Below, piece by piece: positions 1 through 11,715 of a stretch of DNA of 64,000 bases. Below the pieces are notes generated by a model, which saw only the letters and a list, made by a program, of their open reading frames with translations, was not told where the DNA came from and did not search any database. Origin of the DNA: Dentipellis sp. KUC8613 (Eukaryota > Basidiomycota > Agaricomycetes > Russulales > Hericiaceae); assembly GCA_002286715.1 (NCBI GenBank), contig NSJX01000002.1:1226396-1290395 (forward strand), given 5' to 3'. Position numbers and translations under genes: made by a program. Within the stretch, counting starts at the first letter, position 1. The number at the start of each line of letters is the position of its first letter.

Positions 1-1424
1 GCTTCGTGGGTTTTGGCCGGAAGAGAGGGAATGAGCAGGGATGCCGGTACGTGTGGAATATACTAATTTGCAGGTCTTGCGAGCAAAATGCGAACCGACG
101 TCGAACCATTTCTCCTGTAGCGAATGCTCTCGTTGAGAAGCAGCGCGTACAGCTGGTCGATATGCACAAGGATGGGTGTCCGTGGAAGACGCGGCAGTGC
201 GATCGTAAGTTTATATTGCCATTCCATTCTGGGGCTGTTGTCTGACATCTATACAGCTGATGTATACCGAATCAACTTCTCATCTCCGGCTGGCATGGCC
301 AAGGAGATCAAGGCCAGGGCGCAGACTCTGGAGCCAGTGCTTGATGACATTGAAGTCAGACATCCTTTGGTAGGTTCTGACTTATCTTAATACGCATACG
401 CATTCAGTTTCTGATCTTCCCTGTGATAGACTGCCAAAGAAGTCCACAGCCTGATGACGACCATTGGCTCCGTCAAATTGGACTCGCCGCCACCTTCAGA
501 AGCGACTGGGCTCCTGCCAATGGCTGCCCTCACTCAATCATTGGAGCCCTCACAGACTGCTGTCCTCACCGCCCTGTTCGGCTGGTCCCTCGCCCCGCCT
601 GCGCCGGGACCAGCACCACCCCGCACGCCCACTTTGTCGCGCGTTTCGTCTCGCGCGGGCTCCGTTGCACCTTCTATGCCTGCGACGCCCCGCGCACCAT
701 CACGGCTAGGTGGCACCCCTGCCCCATCGACTCCGCGGCATACTCTGTCGCGGGTCAGCTCACATCTGCAGCGCAGCCCAACAGGGTCCATTTTCTCGGA
801 ACTGAAACGAGATGCAGCTTTGTTGCACTGTTCGTTATGTCACCGACGTATTGGACTTTGGGCAGTGGGGTCCTCCGCCTCTCGAACAGGCGGGCCGATT
901 TCTGCAGAGTCGTCCTCTGTTTCCGTGCCATCTGGTCGACAGATTGATCTGTTGAAGGAGCATCGGCCGTATTGCCCTTACGTCGAGAGGACGGCCCATG
1001 TTCCGTCACTCCCTGTCCCCACACCCCCTTCGAACTCGTCGACGCTGTCGCTGCACCATTCAAATGGTTCAAACACGACGCTTAATGGGCAATCGGGTGC
1101 GATGGAGGGGTGGCGCGCGGTGTTGACGGTGGTGCTTCGGTACAGGTTGGGACAGAGGCAGCGGGATGGACTCCTTCGGGAAGTCACGGAGCGGATTGAG
1201 AGTGCACGAGAGGGGAATAGCTCGCCTACGCTCGCGCGCTCTGCGACGCGGGCGGAGGGTGACGGTGATCAGATGGAGGTCGACGCGGTGGAGGCTATGG
1301 TGGCTGGCGTAAAGAACAAAGGAGTATGTATCTTTATCTGACATCTACAGCTGTAAGTCTGGCATGCTGATGGTCTTCACAGGGGAAAGATCTGCTCAAG
1401 TATGTCAAGGGGCTGTTGGGTTGA
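1..1424 (+). CDS. C3HC zinc-finger / Rsm1-like (NIPA, ZC3HC1 family) protein, 5' end cut off
   Basis: The start lies outside the window. Exons seen: about 74-204, 257-369, about 431-1323 and 1383-1424, with GT-AG introns between them; the junction near 47-73 is uncertain. The first visible exon carries a C..C pair followed by H-K-D-G-C-P-W, the zf-C3HC signature of NIPA (nuclear interacting partner of ALK) and yeast Rsm1. The large exon holds a Ser/Pro-rich linker and then the second motif: C-S-L-C-H-R-R-I-G-L-W and, downstream, H-R-P-Y-C-P-Y. The last exon adds G-K-D-L-L-K-Y-V-K-G-L-L-G and a stop, the usual family C-terminus. Members are nuclear (mRNA export in yeasts, nuclear-basket or SCF-linked roles in animals); the role here is inferred. 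Confidence 0.85.
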
Positions 1425-2030
1425 TCAGCTTGCTGTGCTGTTCGTGGGACTGGTTTCATGATTTCTGTATCATATTCATCGCGCATCTTCAGTGTTTGTT
1501 ATCGCTTGCAGTTGAATCGTATCGTTTGGGATGTTGCCAGCTTCTCGAGAAGCTGATTGTCATGGACGAAGCAGCTATACTTAATAATCGGATAGGACAT
1601 GAAGGGGCTGTCTGAAGGGAAATTGATGCGGTGTTGATGCGTCCAAATGAAGCCTGGATGCCTCGGCTAAGCTGAACGCTACCGTGCATTTTCTTATACT
1701 CACCACACTGTAACTTGCCTGCAACGACGTCCAGCTAGCCTGGCAGCCGCGGAGTTGTCCTTGCAAGGTTACTCACGACGACTGTGCCTGAGGACGGGAC
1801 GAGCTCGATCAAGGGGACCAAGGCTTTCGAATAACAGAACAGACGTCGCCTACGCCTCTTTCCCGTGCTGGTTGCTGCCCAGAGGCCAGGCAACCCGCTG
1901 GCGCCTTCCTTCCCTCCGCCCCTCTCCTTCCCTTGTATCTTTCTTCTCCTTTTCCCGGCCGCCCACCCTTTCTGGAGCCCCGCAGCCAGCATAGCGCCTG
2001 CATCCGCTCCCGCACCCCCGATCTAGGACC
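1425..2030. other. Intergenic, no gene seen
   Basis: This holds the 3' side of the Rsm1-like gene and the upstream side of the Bsd2-like gene. The short open frames on both strands have no recognisable protein features. Confidence 0.5.
1900..1975 (+). promoter_or_regulatory. Pyrimidine-rich tract before the Bsd2-like start codon
   Basis: A C/T-dominated stretch ends about 55 bp before the ATG. Such CT tracts commonly sit at transcription starts of highly expressed filamentous-fungal genes. The assignment rests on composition and position only. Confidence 0.35.
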
Positions 2031-3528
2031 ATGGCGCCAGCGCGATACGCCCCGCTGCCCAATCCCCGCTCAGTCCCTGACGCCGAGCGCGAGATGGACG
2101 ACGCATTCGCGGCCGACGACGACGACTTCTCCGACCACAACGAGACGACGCCGTTGAATATCAACCATGCGCACGATGACCACAGCGACGCACCACCGCA
2201 AACGCCGCACACAGGGGCATACGACTTCGAACGGGACTACGACATGCCCCCTCCGGGCTCGCCGCCAGGCCCGTCGTCCGTTGCGATCCCAAACAACATC
2301 GGCAACTCGAATGGGCTGCTCCCCACCTCCCCCGTCGTGCACGCTGCACCCCGACCCTCGTTCTTCCGCAGAGCGGTGGGCGCTCTTCTCCCATCACATT
2401 ACCAGCGCGTGCCTGCGGCGCCTGCACGTCCCCGCGGCGGCGGCATCGAGAACGACGGTGTCTTCGCAAACGTGATGGCGAAGCCTGGGCGGCAAGTGCA
2501 GGTGACGGCGGCCAACGGCGATGTGTACATGGTCCCCGAGGAGACGCAGAGCGAGGCGCCCCCAGTACGCACGGCCCTTCATATACGCTTTTGACTCTCT
2601 CTGACGGCTACCCCCCTACCATAGTCGTACGCTGCCGCCCAGCTCGATGCGGCACCTGCATACTGGGAAACCACCGTGCATGCGCCGATTCCCAGCGACC
2701 TCAGCGGCGACATGATCATCGACGAGCTCCCCACCGGCACCGTGTTCACGTTCTTCTTCACCGCCCTCATCTCGTGGTTCTTCCAGCTCCCCGGCTTCCT
2801 CATCACCTACCTCTGCCACAGCACGCACGCGGGCAAGTTCGGCTCGCAGCTTGGCCTCGCGCTCACCCTCATCCAATTCGGCTTCAGCGCGTCCATGTCT
2901 GATTCGATCGAAGTGCCAATCTTGCCGGTCGACAGCGGCGTGCACGATCACGAGGGCATGGGGATGGACTGGCAGGACAGCATAAACCAGACAATGTCTG
3001 CGATCATGTCTACCGCGACCGCGGACGTTCCGACCCCGACGTCGTCGTTGGTGGACTGGCCTTCCGCATCGGCGATGCCGACAGAGGATCTCAACCCGTA
3101 CTCGGACATGCAGGCCCCAGCCACCTTCGGCCGGCAATGGATGTCGTTCCTGCTCATGACAATCGGTACGTCTATCCTGAGTATACGGACTGCTCCAAAC
3201 TGACGACTCGCCTTGCGTAGGCTGGTTCCTCTTGCTCACCTCCATTATCGGCTATGTCCGCGTCAAGCGCTACGAGCTCTCCATCCGCGCATCGAGCACG
3301 CGCAGTGTCACGCCCGACGACACCGAGCGCGACGTGGCGCTCCGGCGCAACCTGACGGAGATCTTCGCGATGCCTCTGACCGAAGAGGACGGGCAGAACG
3401 AACAGGCCCCGCCGATGCAGCCCATCGGGAGCGGGCGGCCGCTCGTGCATCTCGACGAGGAGGCCGCGCGCGGCCTCATCATGGAGGCGCGCTTGGAGCA
3501 CGACTTGCGGGCCGCAGGGCTGCTGTGA
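2031..3528 (+). CDS. BSD2: Bsd2 / Ndfip-family membrane adaptor
   Basis: Exons 2031-2564, 2625-3165 and 3221-3528 join in frame to 460 residues. The N-terminal ~170 residues are disordered and acidic/proline-rich. The conserved core follows: A-P-A-Y-W-E-T-T, then D-E-L-P-T-G-T-V-F and three hydrophobic segments (around F-F-F-T-A-L-I-S-W-F-F-Q-L-P-G-F, the T-H-A-G-K-F-G-S-Q-L-G-L-A-L-T-L-I-Q-F-G-F segment, and W-F-L-L-L-T-S-I-I-G-Y-V). This is the DUF2370/Bsd2 signature. Yeast Bsd2 sits in Golgi/endosome membranes and recruits Rsp5/Nedd4 ubiquitin ligase to transporters such as Smf1. I see no clear PPxY motif in the tail, so ligase recruitment may use a variant site. The insertion between TM2 and TM3 (residues ~270-350) is long and acidic. 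Confidence 0.9.
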
Positions 3529-3977
3529 TGCGGACGATGCGATTTGCGATCTTATTGTTATTTGTGGTCGGCCCGTCGTTGATTACTTTTGCTTGTTCGC
3601 CGGGGATGGATTGGATTTTTGGAGTACTTACCGCTCACCGTCACGGTGACCGCGGGCGCGACAGAGCGCTTGCCTGCTTGGCTTATCGATGATTCTGCAC
3701 GCTAACGTTTGTATAATGGCTCGCGAAGAATCGAATACTATGTATACAACTTCCTTTCGTTCATCAGATACAGTCTTTTCCGAAGTGTCGCTGTGAGTTC
3801 TTTCGATGGCTTGCTCGAGCTCTATACACAGTTTAGTCGTGAGGCCCGATTTAGCACCGTGCCTCCCTTGTTCTACGCTACAGGTTTTTGAAGACCCGAC
3901 GCGTGCCCTTATTCTTAACTAGACGCGACTGCGGCGAGCAACATGCCTGATCACAACTAAACCACTATCCCAGAGAA
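3529..3977. other. Intergenic, no gene seen
   Basis: Between two genes on the same strand; AT-richer than the flanking coding DNA and probably the 3' UTR of the Bsd2-like gene plus the HEN1 promoter. Confidence 0.5.
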
Positions 3978-5513
3978 ATGAACGACGAACGACAAGCAAA
4001 CCCAGAGGAAGAATGGCGAGTGACGTTCTTCCCGCCTCTTAATGACCAGCGGCGAATGTGGATCCTGAAGATGCTTCGGACGGAGAAAGTGACCTCTGTG
4101 AGTCGCCGCCATCGCCGTCCACCACTCGAGTCCAATGCTGAGTAGTACTACACTAGGTATTCGACGTCGGATGTGGCGAAGGCCAACTCCTCGAATGCCT
4201 CGTCCGACCCGCGCCCTGGCTCCCTCCGCGAACCGAAGACACGCTCGGATCGGACACCTTCGTCTACCTGCACCTGCGCACCGTCCACGGCGCCGACATC
4301 TCGACCGAAGACCTCGCCACATCCGTCGAGCTCACCACCCCCGCGCCCCCGAACCCAGACCCGCTCTTCCGCGAGCTCCGCTGGGAGGACCTGACGGTGC
4401 AGATCTGGAAAGGCGGGCTCGAGGTGCCGAATACGGCGCTGGAGGGCATCGAGTGCATCGCCGCGATGGAAGTGTGCGTCCCAGCTCCCAACTCCCATCC
4501 CCCAGCTCCGTTCTCCATTTGCTGATCCCCGAAACAGCATCGAGCACCTCCCAGCCACAATCCTACCCTCCTTCGCCCCCGTCCTCCTCGGGCGCTACCA
4601 CCCGCGCCTGCTCCTCTTCACCACCCCCTCCTACACTTTCAACGAGCGATTCCGACCGGAAGGCTCCACAGCACCCTGGGGCACCCCAGACCCCACGCAA
4701 CGCACGGACCGCCTCTTCCGGCACCCGGACCACAAATTCGAGTGGACGCCAGAAGAGTGTGCGTCGTACTGCACGGCGGCGGCCGAGGCATGGGGGTACG
4801 ACGTGCAGCTGGACGGCGTCGGGCGCGCGCTGGAGCGCGACCCGTGGGGGCGCGACGAGCGGTGTGGGTTCGCGACGCAGGTCGTGCTGTTCCGCCGGAG
4901 GGAGGGCCAGGAGCACGCGAGGAGACGCAGGGATGCGTGGGAGGCATGGGCGAGGGATAATTGCGCTGCGGGGCCGCCGCATGAGTTGCTTGCGACGCAG
5001 CGCTTCGAGGCGCATAAGTCGGCGGGGAAGCCGGCGCCTCTGGAACAGGTGGAGGCAGAGCTCGTGAGGCTCATTGAGGAGTGGGGGGCGATGAGCGTTT
5101 GCGTTCGAGAATTTTGGAGGGAGGAGTCGGTGGCGACGCTCTGTGGAGGGCGGATCGAGGTGCTATTGGAGGCGATCGAGAGGCACGAGCTGCTCGCCCT
5201 ACACAGGGCTGATGGTGAGGACATCAGCGACTGGGAGGTCTCTTGGTTGGGGGAGAAGTGGGTTGAAAAGGATAACGGACCGTGGAGCGAGTATAGGAAC
5301 TCGTCACTGTCGGAGGGCGAGCAGGGCATCAGTCTCGATACTGCGGTGCCCTCCGAGGCGCATGGTTGGTCGAATGACAGCGATGCATGGGATGCAGGAG
5401 AAGTAAATCCCGATGCATCGTGGGGAACATGGAATTCACCTGCGAATGGCTGGGGACATGTCGAACCACGGTCAGGGTCAGGAGCCGATGTAGACTGGGG
5501 TTACCCCGCATAG
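3978..5513 (+). CDS. HEN1: HEN1-family small-RNA 3'-terminal 2'-O-methyltransferase
   Basis: Exons 3978-4097, 4157-4473 and 4538-5513 close exactly to 470 residues. The N-terminus has the family F-F-P-P-L-x-x-Q-R start, then the SAM-binding loop V-F-D-V-G-C-G-E-G. The metal-binding catalytic signature is complete: E-V-I-E-H-L (Glu, Glu, His), spliced across intron 2, and later H-P-D-H-K-F-E-W-T supplying the second His. This E-x-x-E-H...H set is specific to HEN1 and differs from ordinary RNA methyltransferases. HEN1 enzymes methylate the 2'-OH of the last nucleotide of small RNAs and protect them from uridylation and decay. Plant-type dsRNA-binding and FKBP-like regions are absent, so it resembles the short animal/bacterial type. 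Residues after ~310 are a low-complexity, Trp/Ser-rich tail. A link to Dicer/Argonaute silencing is inference. Confidence 0.88.
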
Positions 5514-5749
5514 TACCTGTATCAGTATCACGATTCATACCCACTTTCTGTGTCTCTTATAGAATACCATCCTGATGAGAGAGAAAAATGTCCATGAAAT
5601 CGAGAGATAGAGTATGCACAAGCGTATTACAATAACCTGTCATGAGTCATGGTCAGTATCTTGACTGCTCGGGAGCTGCGTAGCACGCACCAGGTATAAG
5701 TCGTCCCGCCTCCTTTCACACCCTCCAACAACTCCAACCAACCACCCAA

Positions 5750-6090
5750 TCACTCTTCCACAGCAAGGTTCTTCCTGGGGGCTACAAGCAACGATGTCTG
5801 AGTCCACCGCACGTCCGCACATCCAAACCCGCATGAGCGGCACTCACCAATAAGCGGATGCAGCTGCGCAAGATACGCAATCATCCACATGAGATAGCAA
5901 CACGCCAGCGCAAGCGAGACGCTGGTGCGAATGAGTCTGCGGGCGCATGCTCGTCAGTGGTCACTAGCGCAGTCGAAGCCATAACGCGAACGTACACTTG
6001 TTGCGGCCCCTTGGGCGTGAACGACCAAGCCGCAACACCAGCAGCAGCAGCGACCGCGAGGACAAGGAGGACGGGGAATGCGGACGCCAT
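5750..6090 (-). CDS. VMA9: V-type H+-ATPase Vo subunit e
   Basis: Three small exons, 5996-6090, 5848-5936 and 5750-5781, join to 71 residues, the normal size for subunit e. Two membrane helices are visible: an N-terminal Val/Ala/Leu-rich segment followed by the hallmark W-x-x-x-P-K-G-P, then L-A-L-A-C-C-Y-L-M-W-M-I-A-Y-L-A-Q-L-H-P-L-I. The P-K-G-P and L-A-Q-L-x-P-L motifs are diagnostic of Vma9/ATP6V0E. The protein is part of the membrane Vo sector of the vacuolar proton pump and is needed for its assembly. Both introns lie inside the coding region, so simple ORF calling misses this gene. Confidence 0.9.
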
Positions 6091-6352
6091 GGCCGTCGTA
6101 ATGAGCTTGGAACTTGGAAGTGAGCCCGAGAGCGCGCAGCAACAGCTCACGACGGCAGCGGAATTCCACGTGACCTCAACTACTGTATCACGAGACGCAC
6201 AACGCGTCGAACTCGAGTGCGTTTCTAGTACATGTCGAGTTCATTTTGTCGAGTTCATTTCACGAGTCGTAGAGCGGTTTCGACGATAAGCATTCGTATT
6301 ACATTCTCTCGTGTATATGTATGGTATGAGTGGTATAATTTTAATACTAGAT

Positions 6353-8396
6353 CTAGTCGAACTTCCGGCGCCTGTAGCTGATCATGCGAGGGTTTTTGGG
6401 AGTAGTGATCATGGTCTGCAGCCCCAAACATCAGTATTTGTCGTCATAGGCTGAGGCGGCACTACTCACGTGGAAGTTGTTCTCGGGGAACGGCGAAGGA
6501 AGGCGCATCTCGATCCTGCGCACGACGGTTGCAAGGAGCGTTCCGAGCTGGAGGTAAGCGAACTAAGAGGGACACGCGCGCGTTAGAGCCTGCATTACAG
6601 CGTAGTACGCATAAAACTTGCCTGTTCACCGATGCAGCGATGGCGGCCGGCACCGAAGGGCTGGTAGGGGCTCTCCGTGCCCTTGCTCACAGCGCCGAAA
6701 CCATAGTCCACCTTCTCGCCGTTCTCATCGTAGTACTCCTTGAACGCCTTCTCTGCCTCGCCATCCTTGTCGTACCAGCGCGCCGGGTCCCACTCGCCCG
6801 CGTCACGCCAAAGCTTGGGGTCAACCTGACTGACGGCAGGGCACGCCATGACGAAGTAGCCTTTGGGGATGACGTAGGCACTGTCCTTGGAGGGTGCGGC
6901 GAGCGTGGGCGGCACAACGAGGTCAGCGCGGACCTTGCGCATGATGCTGTGGATAGGGGGGTGCAGGCGCAGGGTCTCGCGGATGACGGCATCCATGACG
7001 GGCAGGCTCTTGATCTCATCGTAGGTGGGCGAGCGCAGGGTGCCATCGGGGTTGGAGAAGTACTTGACCTGTTCCTGGTACAATGCCTCACTGTAGAAAA
7101 ACAAATGGTCAAGAATGCATTGGATTGGCTTTAGAGCAAAACGCACGCGATGTCCGGCTTTTGCGCAAGGCGAAGGAGAGCCCAGCCACCAGTTGTAGAG
7201 CTAGTGTGCTGGCCGGCCATGAGCAGAGCAATCATAATGTGGGCAATCTCATGCTCAGGGAGAGCGCGGCCGTTCCGGTAAGACTGGTTAGAAAGAGCGG
7301 CGATCATATCGGTCTCGTCGTTCTGTAAATGTGATCAGTCGCTGAATACTCAGACGTGAGAATAGACTTACAGTGCTCGTGCCTTCCCTACGCTTCTTCA
7401 TGATGTTGAGGTAGAACTCGGACATCTTCTGGTGCGCCCTGTCACGCTTCCTGTAACTCTCGAGGGGAAGGTTCGGGAACATGAAGTTAAGAGGAGTGAA
7501 GCCGCCGTCGAGATCGTTGTAAAGCTGCGCGAAGGTCGAATCGAGTCCGTCCCGAACCTCCTTGCCCTGCAGCGTGCGCGAGGCAGTGAGAATGGTCATT
7601 TCGCTGAGAACCTTGACGGGGTCGAACGAGCCCCACTCGTTGATGTCGTTCATCTGGTACGTGCGGAAGCTCGCGTCGCGGCCCATGAACTCGGTGACCT
7701 CGTCTTCAATCATGCCGACGTACGCCTTGAAGTTATCCGTCGACAGGCCGACCTTGACGAACCGCTTCTGCTCCATGAAGACCTCGTTCGGGACATCGTA
7801 CACGACATCCTTGCCGAAGACGGGGGTAGTCAAGCCCTGCGAAGCCGGACAGATGAGCTAGGTACGGCGTGGGAGTGCGAGCGGGAATGGCCACATACGG
7901 TATACGCGTCCTCAGCAGACAGGTTGGCGACCTTGCCGCCAAGAATCATGTTGTTGCCCTTCGCGCCCAGCGCAACCGTCATCTTGCGACCGAGCAGAAC
8001 GAATGTGAACACATCTCCGTACTGCGTCCATGAGCAATCATTGCTTGTGAAAGTTCGCGAAAGCACAAACCTTCTCCCTGCACTTGAAAAAGAACTTGAG
8101 CGGGTCATTTCCGTACTCCGGGGCGGAGCCGACCCACGGCAGCCAGTGGAAGACCTCCGGGGGAAGGGTCTTGTCGCGGGGTATAATCTGCGCGCGAAGG
8201 TCAGGCTGTGAGAAACGCGCAGCGGTAGGACGGCACGCACCAGCTGGCGCAGGACATTAAGGACAATGGCAAGGACGGGGATGTTGACGAGCGCGAGGAG
8301 AATGAGGCGGGGGGTTGTGGGGAGGTGCTTGTGGGCTTCAGCCAAGTAGCCTGACCAGGCGTCGGAGGAGGGGATGGCAGTCACGTTGAAAGCCAT
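6353..8396 (-). CDS. ERG11: Lanosterol 14-alpha-demethylase (CYP51)
   Basis: Eight exons (8241-8396, 8071-8187, 7899-8021, 7372-7836, 7147-7322, 6622-7090, 6470-6562, 6353-6415) give 553 residues. Order: N-terminal membrane anchor; P-P-x-V-F-H-W-L-P-W-V-G; the CYP51 B'-helix region Y-G-D-V-F-T-F-V-L-L-G-R-K-M-T-V-A-L-G; I-helix A-G-Q-H-T-S-S-T-T; K-helix E-T-L-R; heme loop F-G-A-G-R-H-R-C-I-G-E. All catalytic elements are intact. The enzyme is ER-bound, carries out the azole-sensitive step of ergosterol synthesis and works with NADPH-P450 reductase. The intron after the heme-loop exon starts with GC (donor CAG/GCAAGT at about 6621) rather than GT. The last two exons encode R-R-I-E-M-R-L-P-S-P-F-P and a basic tail. 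Confidence 0.96.
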
Positions 8397-8581
8397 GGTG
8401 GGGACGACGGAAGGGGCAAGAGGGCGACCGTGCTGGTTATAACCAAAAAGAGGCGAGCGACTGAGAATCGAACGATTGGTGGCCGTGGGAATCGTGCTCG
8501 TACGATCGAAATATTATCATTAGTCTTTGATAAGTCTAGGTTACTCTCTCGGAGTCTACACCGTCACAACTCATAACAAAC

Positions 8582-11567
8582 TCACGCACTCGGCCTCACG
8601 ATCAGTCGAGGCACTGCCATAAAGTTCACGTCTGAGGCCGCGACCCGCACCTGAGAGCCAACCGCGTACTCTGTATCTCGCTCTGTCACCATCCATGCCT
8701 GCAGCCCCAGCTGCGGCAGCATCACCATCCGCCGCCTCTCCGCCTTTATAGCGTCGTACTGCACCTTCGCTTTGAGCACATACCCCTCCAGGTTGTCGAG
8801 CGACACCTCCCCGCCGCTCGGCTGCTCAATTTCCTGCATGACGCGCCGCAGGGCCCAGAATTGCGTGTGCGCCCGGTTAATCCTCTTCAGCAGCCGCTCC
8901 CGCAACTCTGCCTCGAAAACGAGCTGCCCCATATGTTCGCTCGAAAAAAGCGGCTTTTCGCCGGGGTGCAGCAGTGCGTTCTTGATCTGCCAGTGGGCCA
9001 CCAAGTCAGTATACCGCCGCAGAGGCGATGTGGCCCGGACGTATCCCTCGCCGCTGGGAATACCGAGTGTCCAATGTCCCACTGGCTTCATGGTGTTGAT
9101 ACCGTAGGGGACGGGTATACTGTGGCGGTTGAGCTCGACAAAGTCGACGTATCCTGTTGGCATCCGAGCGGCGAGTGCAGCCGCCATGTCCTCCTCGGAC
9201 ACGGGAGGAGCGAGGGCCGCCCTGTGCACCATCGGCAGTCCCCTGTCGATGGCAAAGTGTCCAGCAACGCGGCATGCCAGTCGTGCTGCTTCGGCGACAA
9301 TTCCACGCGATCCTTGATCCATACGAGCTCCTGTGGTCACACCATAATTGATCTGCGGACGACCACGGAACACCGTGGGCTTGAGGAAATGAACTGGGCT
9401 GAAGGGGATGGGTGAAGAGGGCACCGTGATGATCGTGTTGGGTAAGGAGAGAGTGAATGATTGCGACTTGGCAACTCGCCGAGTAATTGAGCGATGAAGT
9501 GTGGTATTCAAGAACCGGAGGTCTTCGATATCGGAAGGCGAAAATGACGCACTTGAGGGCTCAGGCAGATTGTTTGGTTGCCCGAAAGGATAATGGACGA
9601 ATTCCTCGGTCTCTGGTAGGACAAGATTCACGTCGCCGTATGTCATGAGACGGGTGTTCCTAATCAGACCCGCGCGCACTTTATAATCGACCAAATCGCC
9701 TGCCGCATCGAGTTTGGAACTAAAGGTCAAGACGCGGTGTGGCTCGCCTTCCTTGTGTTTGTTACCCAGACTCAAGCCATTCCGGATAAGTGCTCTCGGG
9801 AGCATACTGTACGAGCGATGATGAAAGTAGAGGGTCTCTCCCTGCCTTCGCGCCTTGGAGGAAAACAGATGGGTTGGAGGTAAAATTGCAGTTGGGTCTG
9901 CAACATGGACATGTATCCATACGTTCCCAGGTTCGGAGGGTATACGTTCTATCGAGATACCGTCGTCAAGCTCCTCAGCCCCGAAGTCGTCGATGACATA
10001 GACCGGAAGGTTGCCGAAATCATGTCGAATGGATTCCGCAAGGTCCGTAGCGTAGAAGTCTCCTCTGTCGAGCGGCTCGACAGGCTCCTCGTCCGGTTGC
10101 GGCTTGTCTTGCGACAGGTAGCGTTCCACCATAGCTGTCTGCTTTTTGACCATGCTCGAGTCTTCCTCGGCTTCCTTATAGACGCCGAGTTCCATACGCA
10201 GACTTGCAAGGTCCTGCCAGGGTGCGAAGGCACCGAGTTGAACCAAGACCTCATATATTTTACTATCGTCGATTAGCGAGGCCGAGGGGTCGATAAGCTT
10301 GATAATGGCAGCAGTGGGCGCCAAGTACGGATCCTTCTGCAGACTGCGCGTATTGTGCGACGCGTCCACTAGGAATTTCAGGATCGTCCGATCGTGGGCA
10401 TCATACTCGAATTGTTCTGAAAGGCTGGAAGACGGCGGTTCACCTCTGGACTCTGCGGCTACCTGCTGTGAATGTTGTATGACCAGCCTCGCCTTTTCCG
10501 CGAATTTCAGCAGACTCCTATCCTGGCGGTGCACCAAGTCGCACATGATCGTCAGCCGCTGCAGTTGTGCCCGCGGGCGGACGTAGAACATGTGCGACTT
10601 GAGATACTGCGAGCTGTCCGCGAGAAACTCGTGCGAGTTGAGCATCAGGTGCCTGTGGATGGCCATTCTCGTCGTGTAGTCCCGCAGCTTGCCCGGTTGA
10701 ATGAGGTTGACCACCTTGCCTGCCGTGACGAGGCCCCACGATTCTGTATTTTTCGGAGCCAGCGTCTCGTAAAGGTCTTTCAAGTGGATCCGCAGTTCCT
10801 TCTCCTTCTGCTCGACGCGCTTCAGGAATTCGTTGATCTGGCGCACGGCCTCGGAACGCGCCTGGATCTCCGAGGAGGAGATGGCTTGTATGTGGCTGCC
10901 ACAACGGTCAATGGCCTTCTGGTCGAGGAAGCCGTTGATCAGGAAAGTGATATCCTGACTTGCAGGCTCCTGGATCGTCCCGCTGGACGTCAGAACGATG
11001 ATGCGGGGGACACCGTCCTCGGACATCCTGGCCAGAGCTACGCCGTTCCAGATACGTCGGTTCCTGAGTTTGAGTTTGCATAAATGCTCGATCCTCTCGC
11101 CTCTAGACGTAGGCTCCTGCTCACCTTCGGACCTCTACAAAAGACCCGGGGGGTATCTCCAGCTGATGCCCATAAAGCACAGAATCCTCGATCTTGTCCA
11201 GGGCCTCGCTGTCCACAAGAGCATCGGGCTCGACGACGGGCGCCTTAGCAGGTAACTGCGCCTTGTCGAGGAGGGCATTGACGAGAGTGAGCGGCGCACG
11301 AAGTTCAGAAGAGGGCTTCGGTCGCTTTGCATGTGCAGCACTACCGATGAGCTGCCTGGTCAAGCCCTCGACACCGGGTCGCGAGTACGCGCCAGACGCG
11401 TGCGAGGACCGGAAGCGCACGGAGTCGACGGGAGGGGAGACATGTCCGCTAGGGCGGAGGCGCGAGGAGATTTTCCTAGTGCATTGTGTACTGCGCCGAT
11501 GCATGCAGGAGGAATCTCGCGGGAGACGGAAAACTAGGATGAGGTTTCTCGACAAGTCGAGCTGCAA
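8582..11567 (-). CDS. RNB-domain 3'-5' exoribonuclease, mitochondrial Dss1/Msu1 type
   Basis: Exons 11125-11567 and 8582-11063 join to 974 residues. The N-terminus is Arg/Ser-rich with few acids, as in a mitochondrial presequence; the first Met (11567) or one about 20 codons in could be the start. Around residues 480-500 is the RNB catalytic motif V-I-D-D-F-G-A-E-E-L-D-D-G-I-S-I-E, with the Asp cluster that binds Mg. Further RNB hallmarks are H-V-H-V-A-D-P-T, R-Q-G-E-T-L-Y and, near the C-terminus, Y-V-R-A-T-S-P-L-R-R-Y-T-D. In yeast, Dss1 with helicase Suv3 forms the mitochondrial degradosome; that partner is not in the window. Rrp44/Dis3 is less likely because no PIN domain is present. Confidence 0.85.
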
Positions 11568-11715
11568 GTCGCGCTGAAGATCTCATCGGCACTGACACGC
11601 GCACCGACCCGGTCCGCGACTTTGGCTCAGGTTGTTCTTGCCTTGGACGCGGTGACCTTCACTCTAAACTTTTCTCGCGTCTCCTTTGCTCTTTCTTCCC
11701 CAGGCGCACCTCAGG

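Noticed and set aside
4563..5329. Minus-strand frames of 150-232 codons
   Set aside because: They lie opposite HEN1, are Arg/Pro/Ser-rich and lack any motif.
7432..8211. 259-codon plus-strand frame
   Set aside because: It lies antisense to ERG11 exons and introns and has no family features; GC-rich coding DNA often opens the opposite strand.
8455..8490. T-arm-like GAATCGAAC sequence
   Set aside because: No cloverleaf could be built around it.
10472..11083. 203-codon plus-strand frame
   Set aside because: Antisense shadow of the RNB exoribonuclease, whose catalytic motifs fix the true strand.
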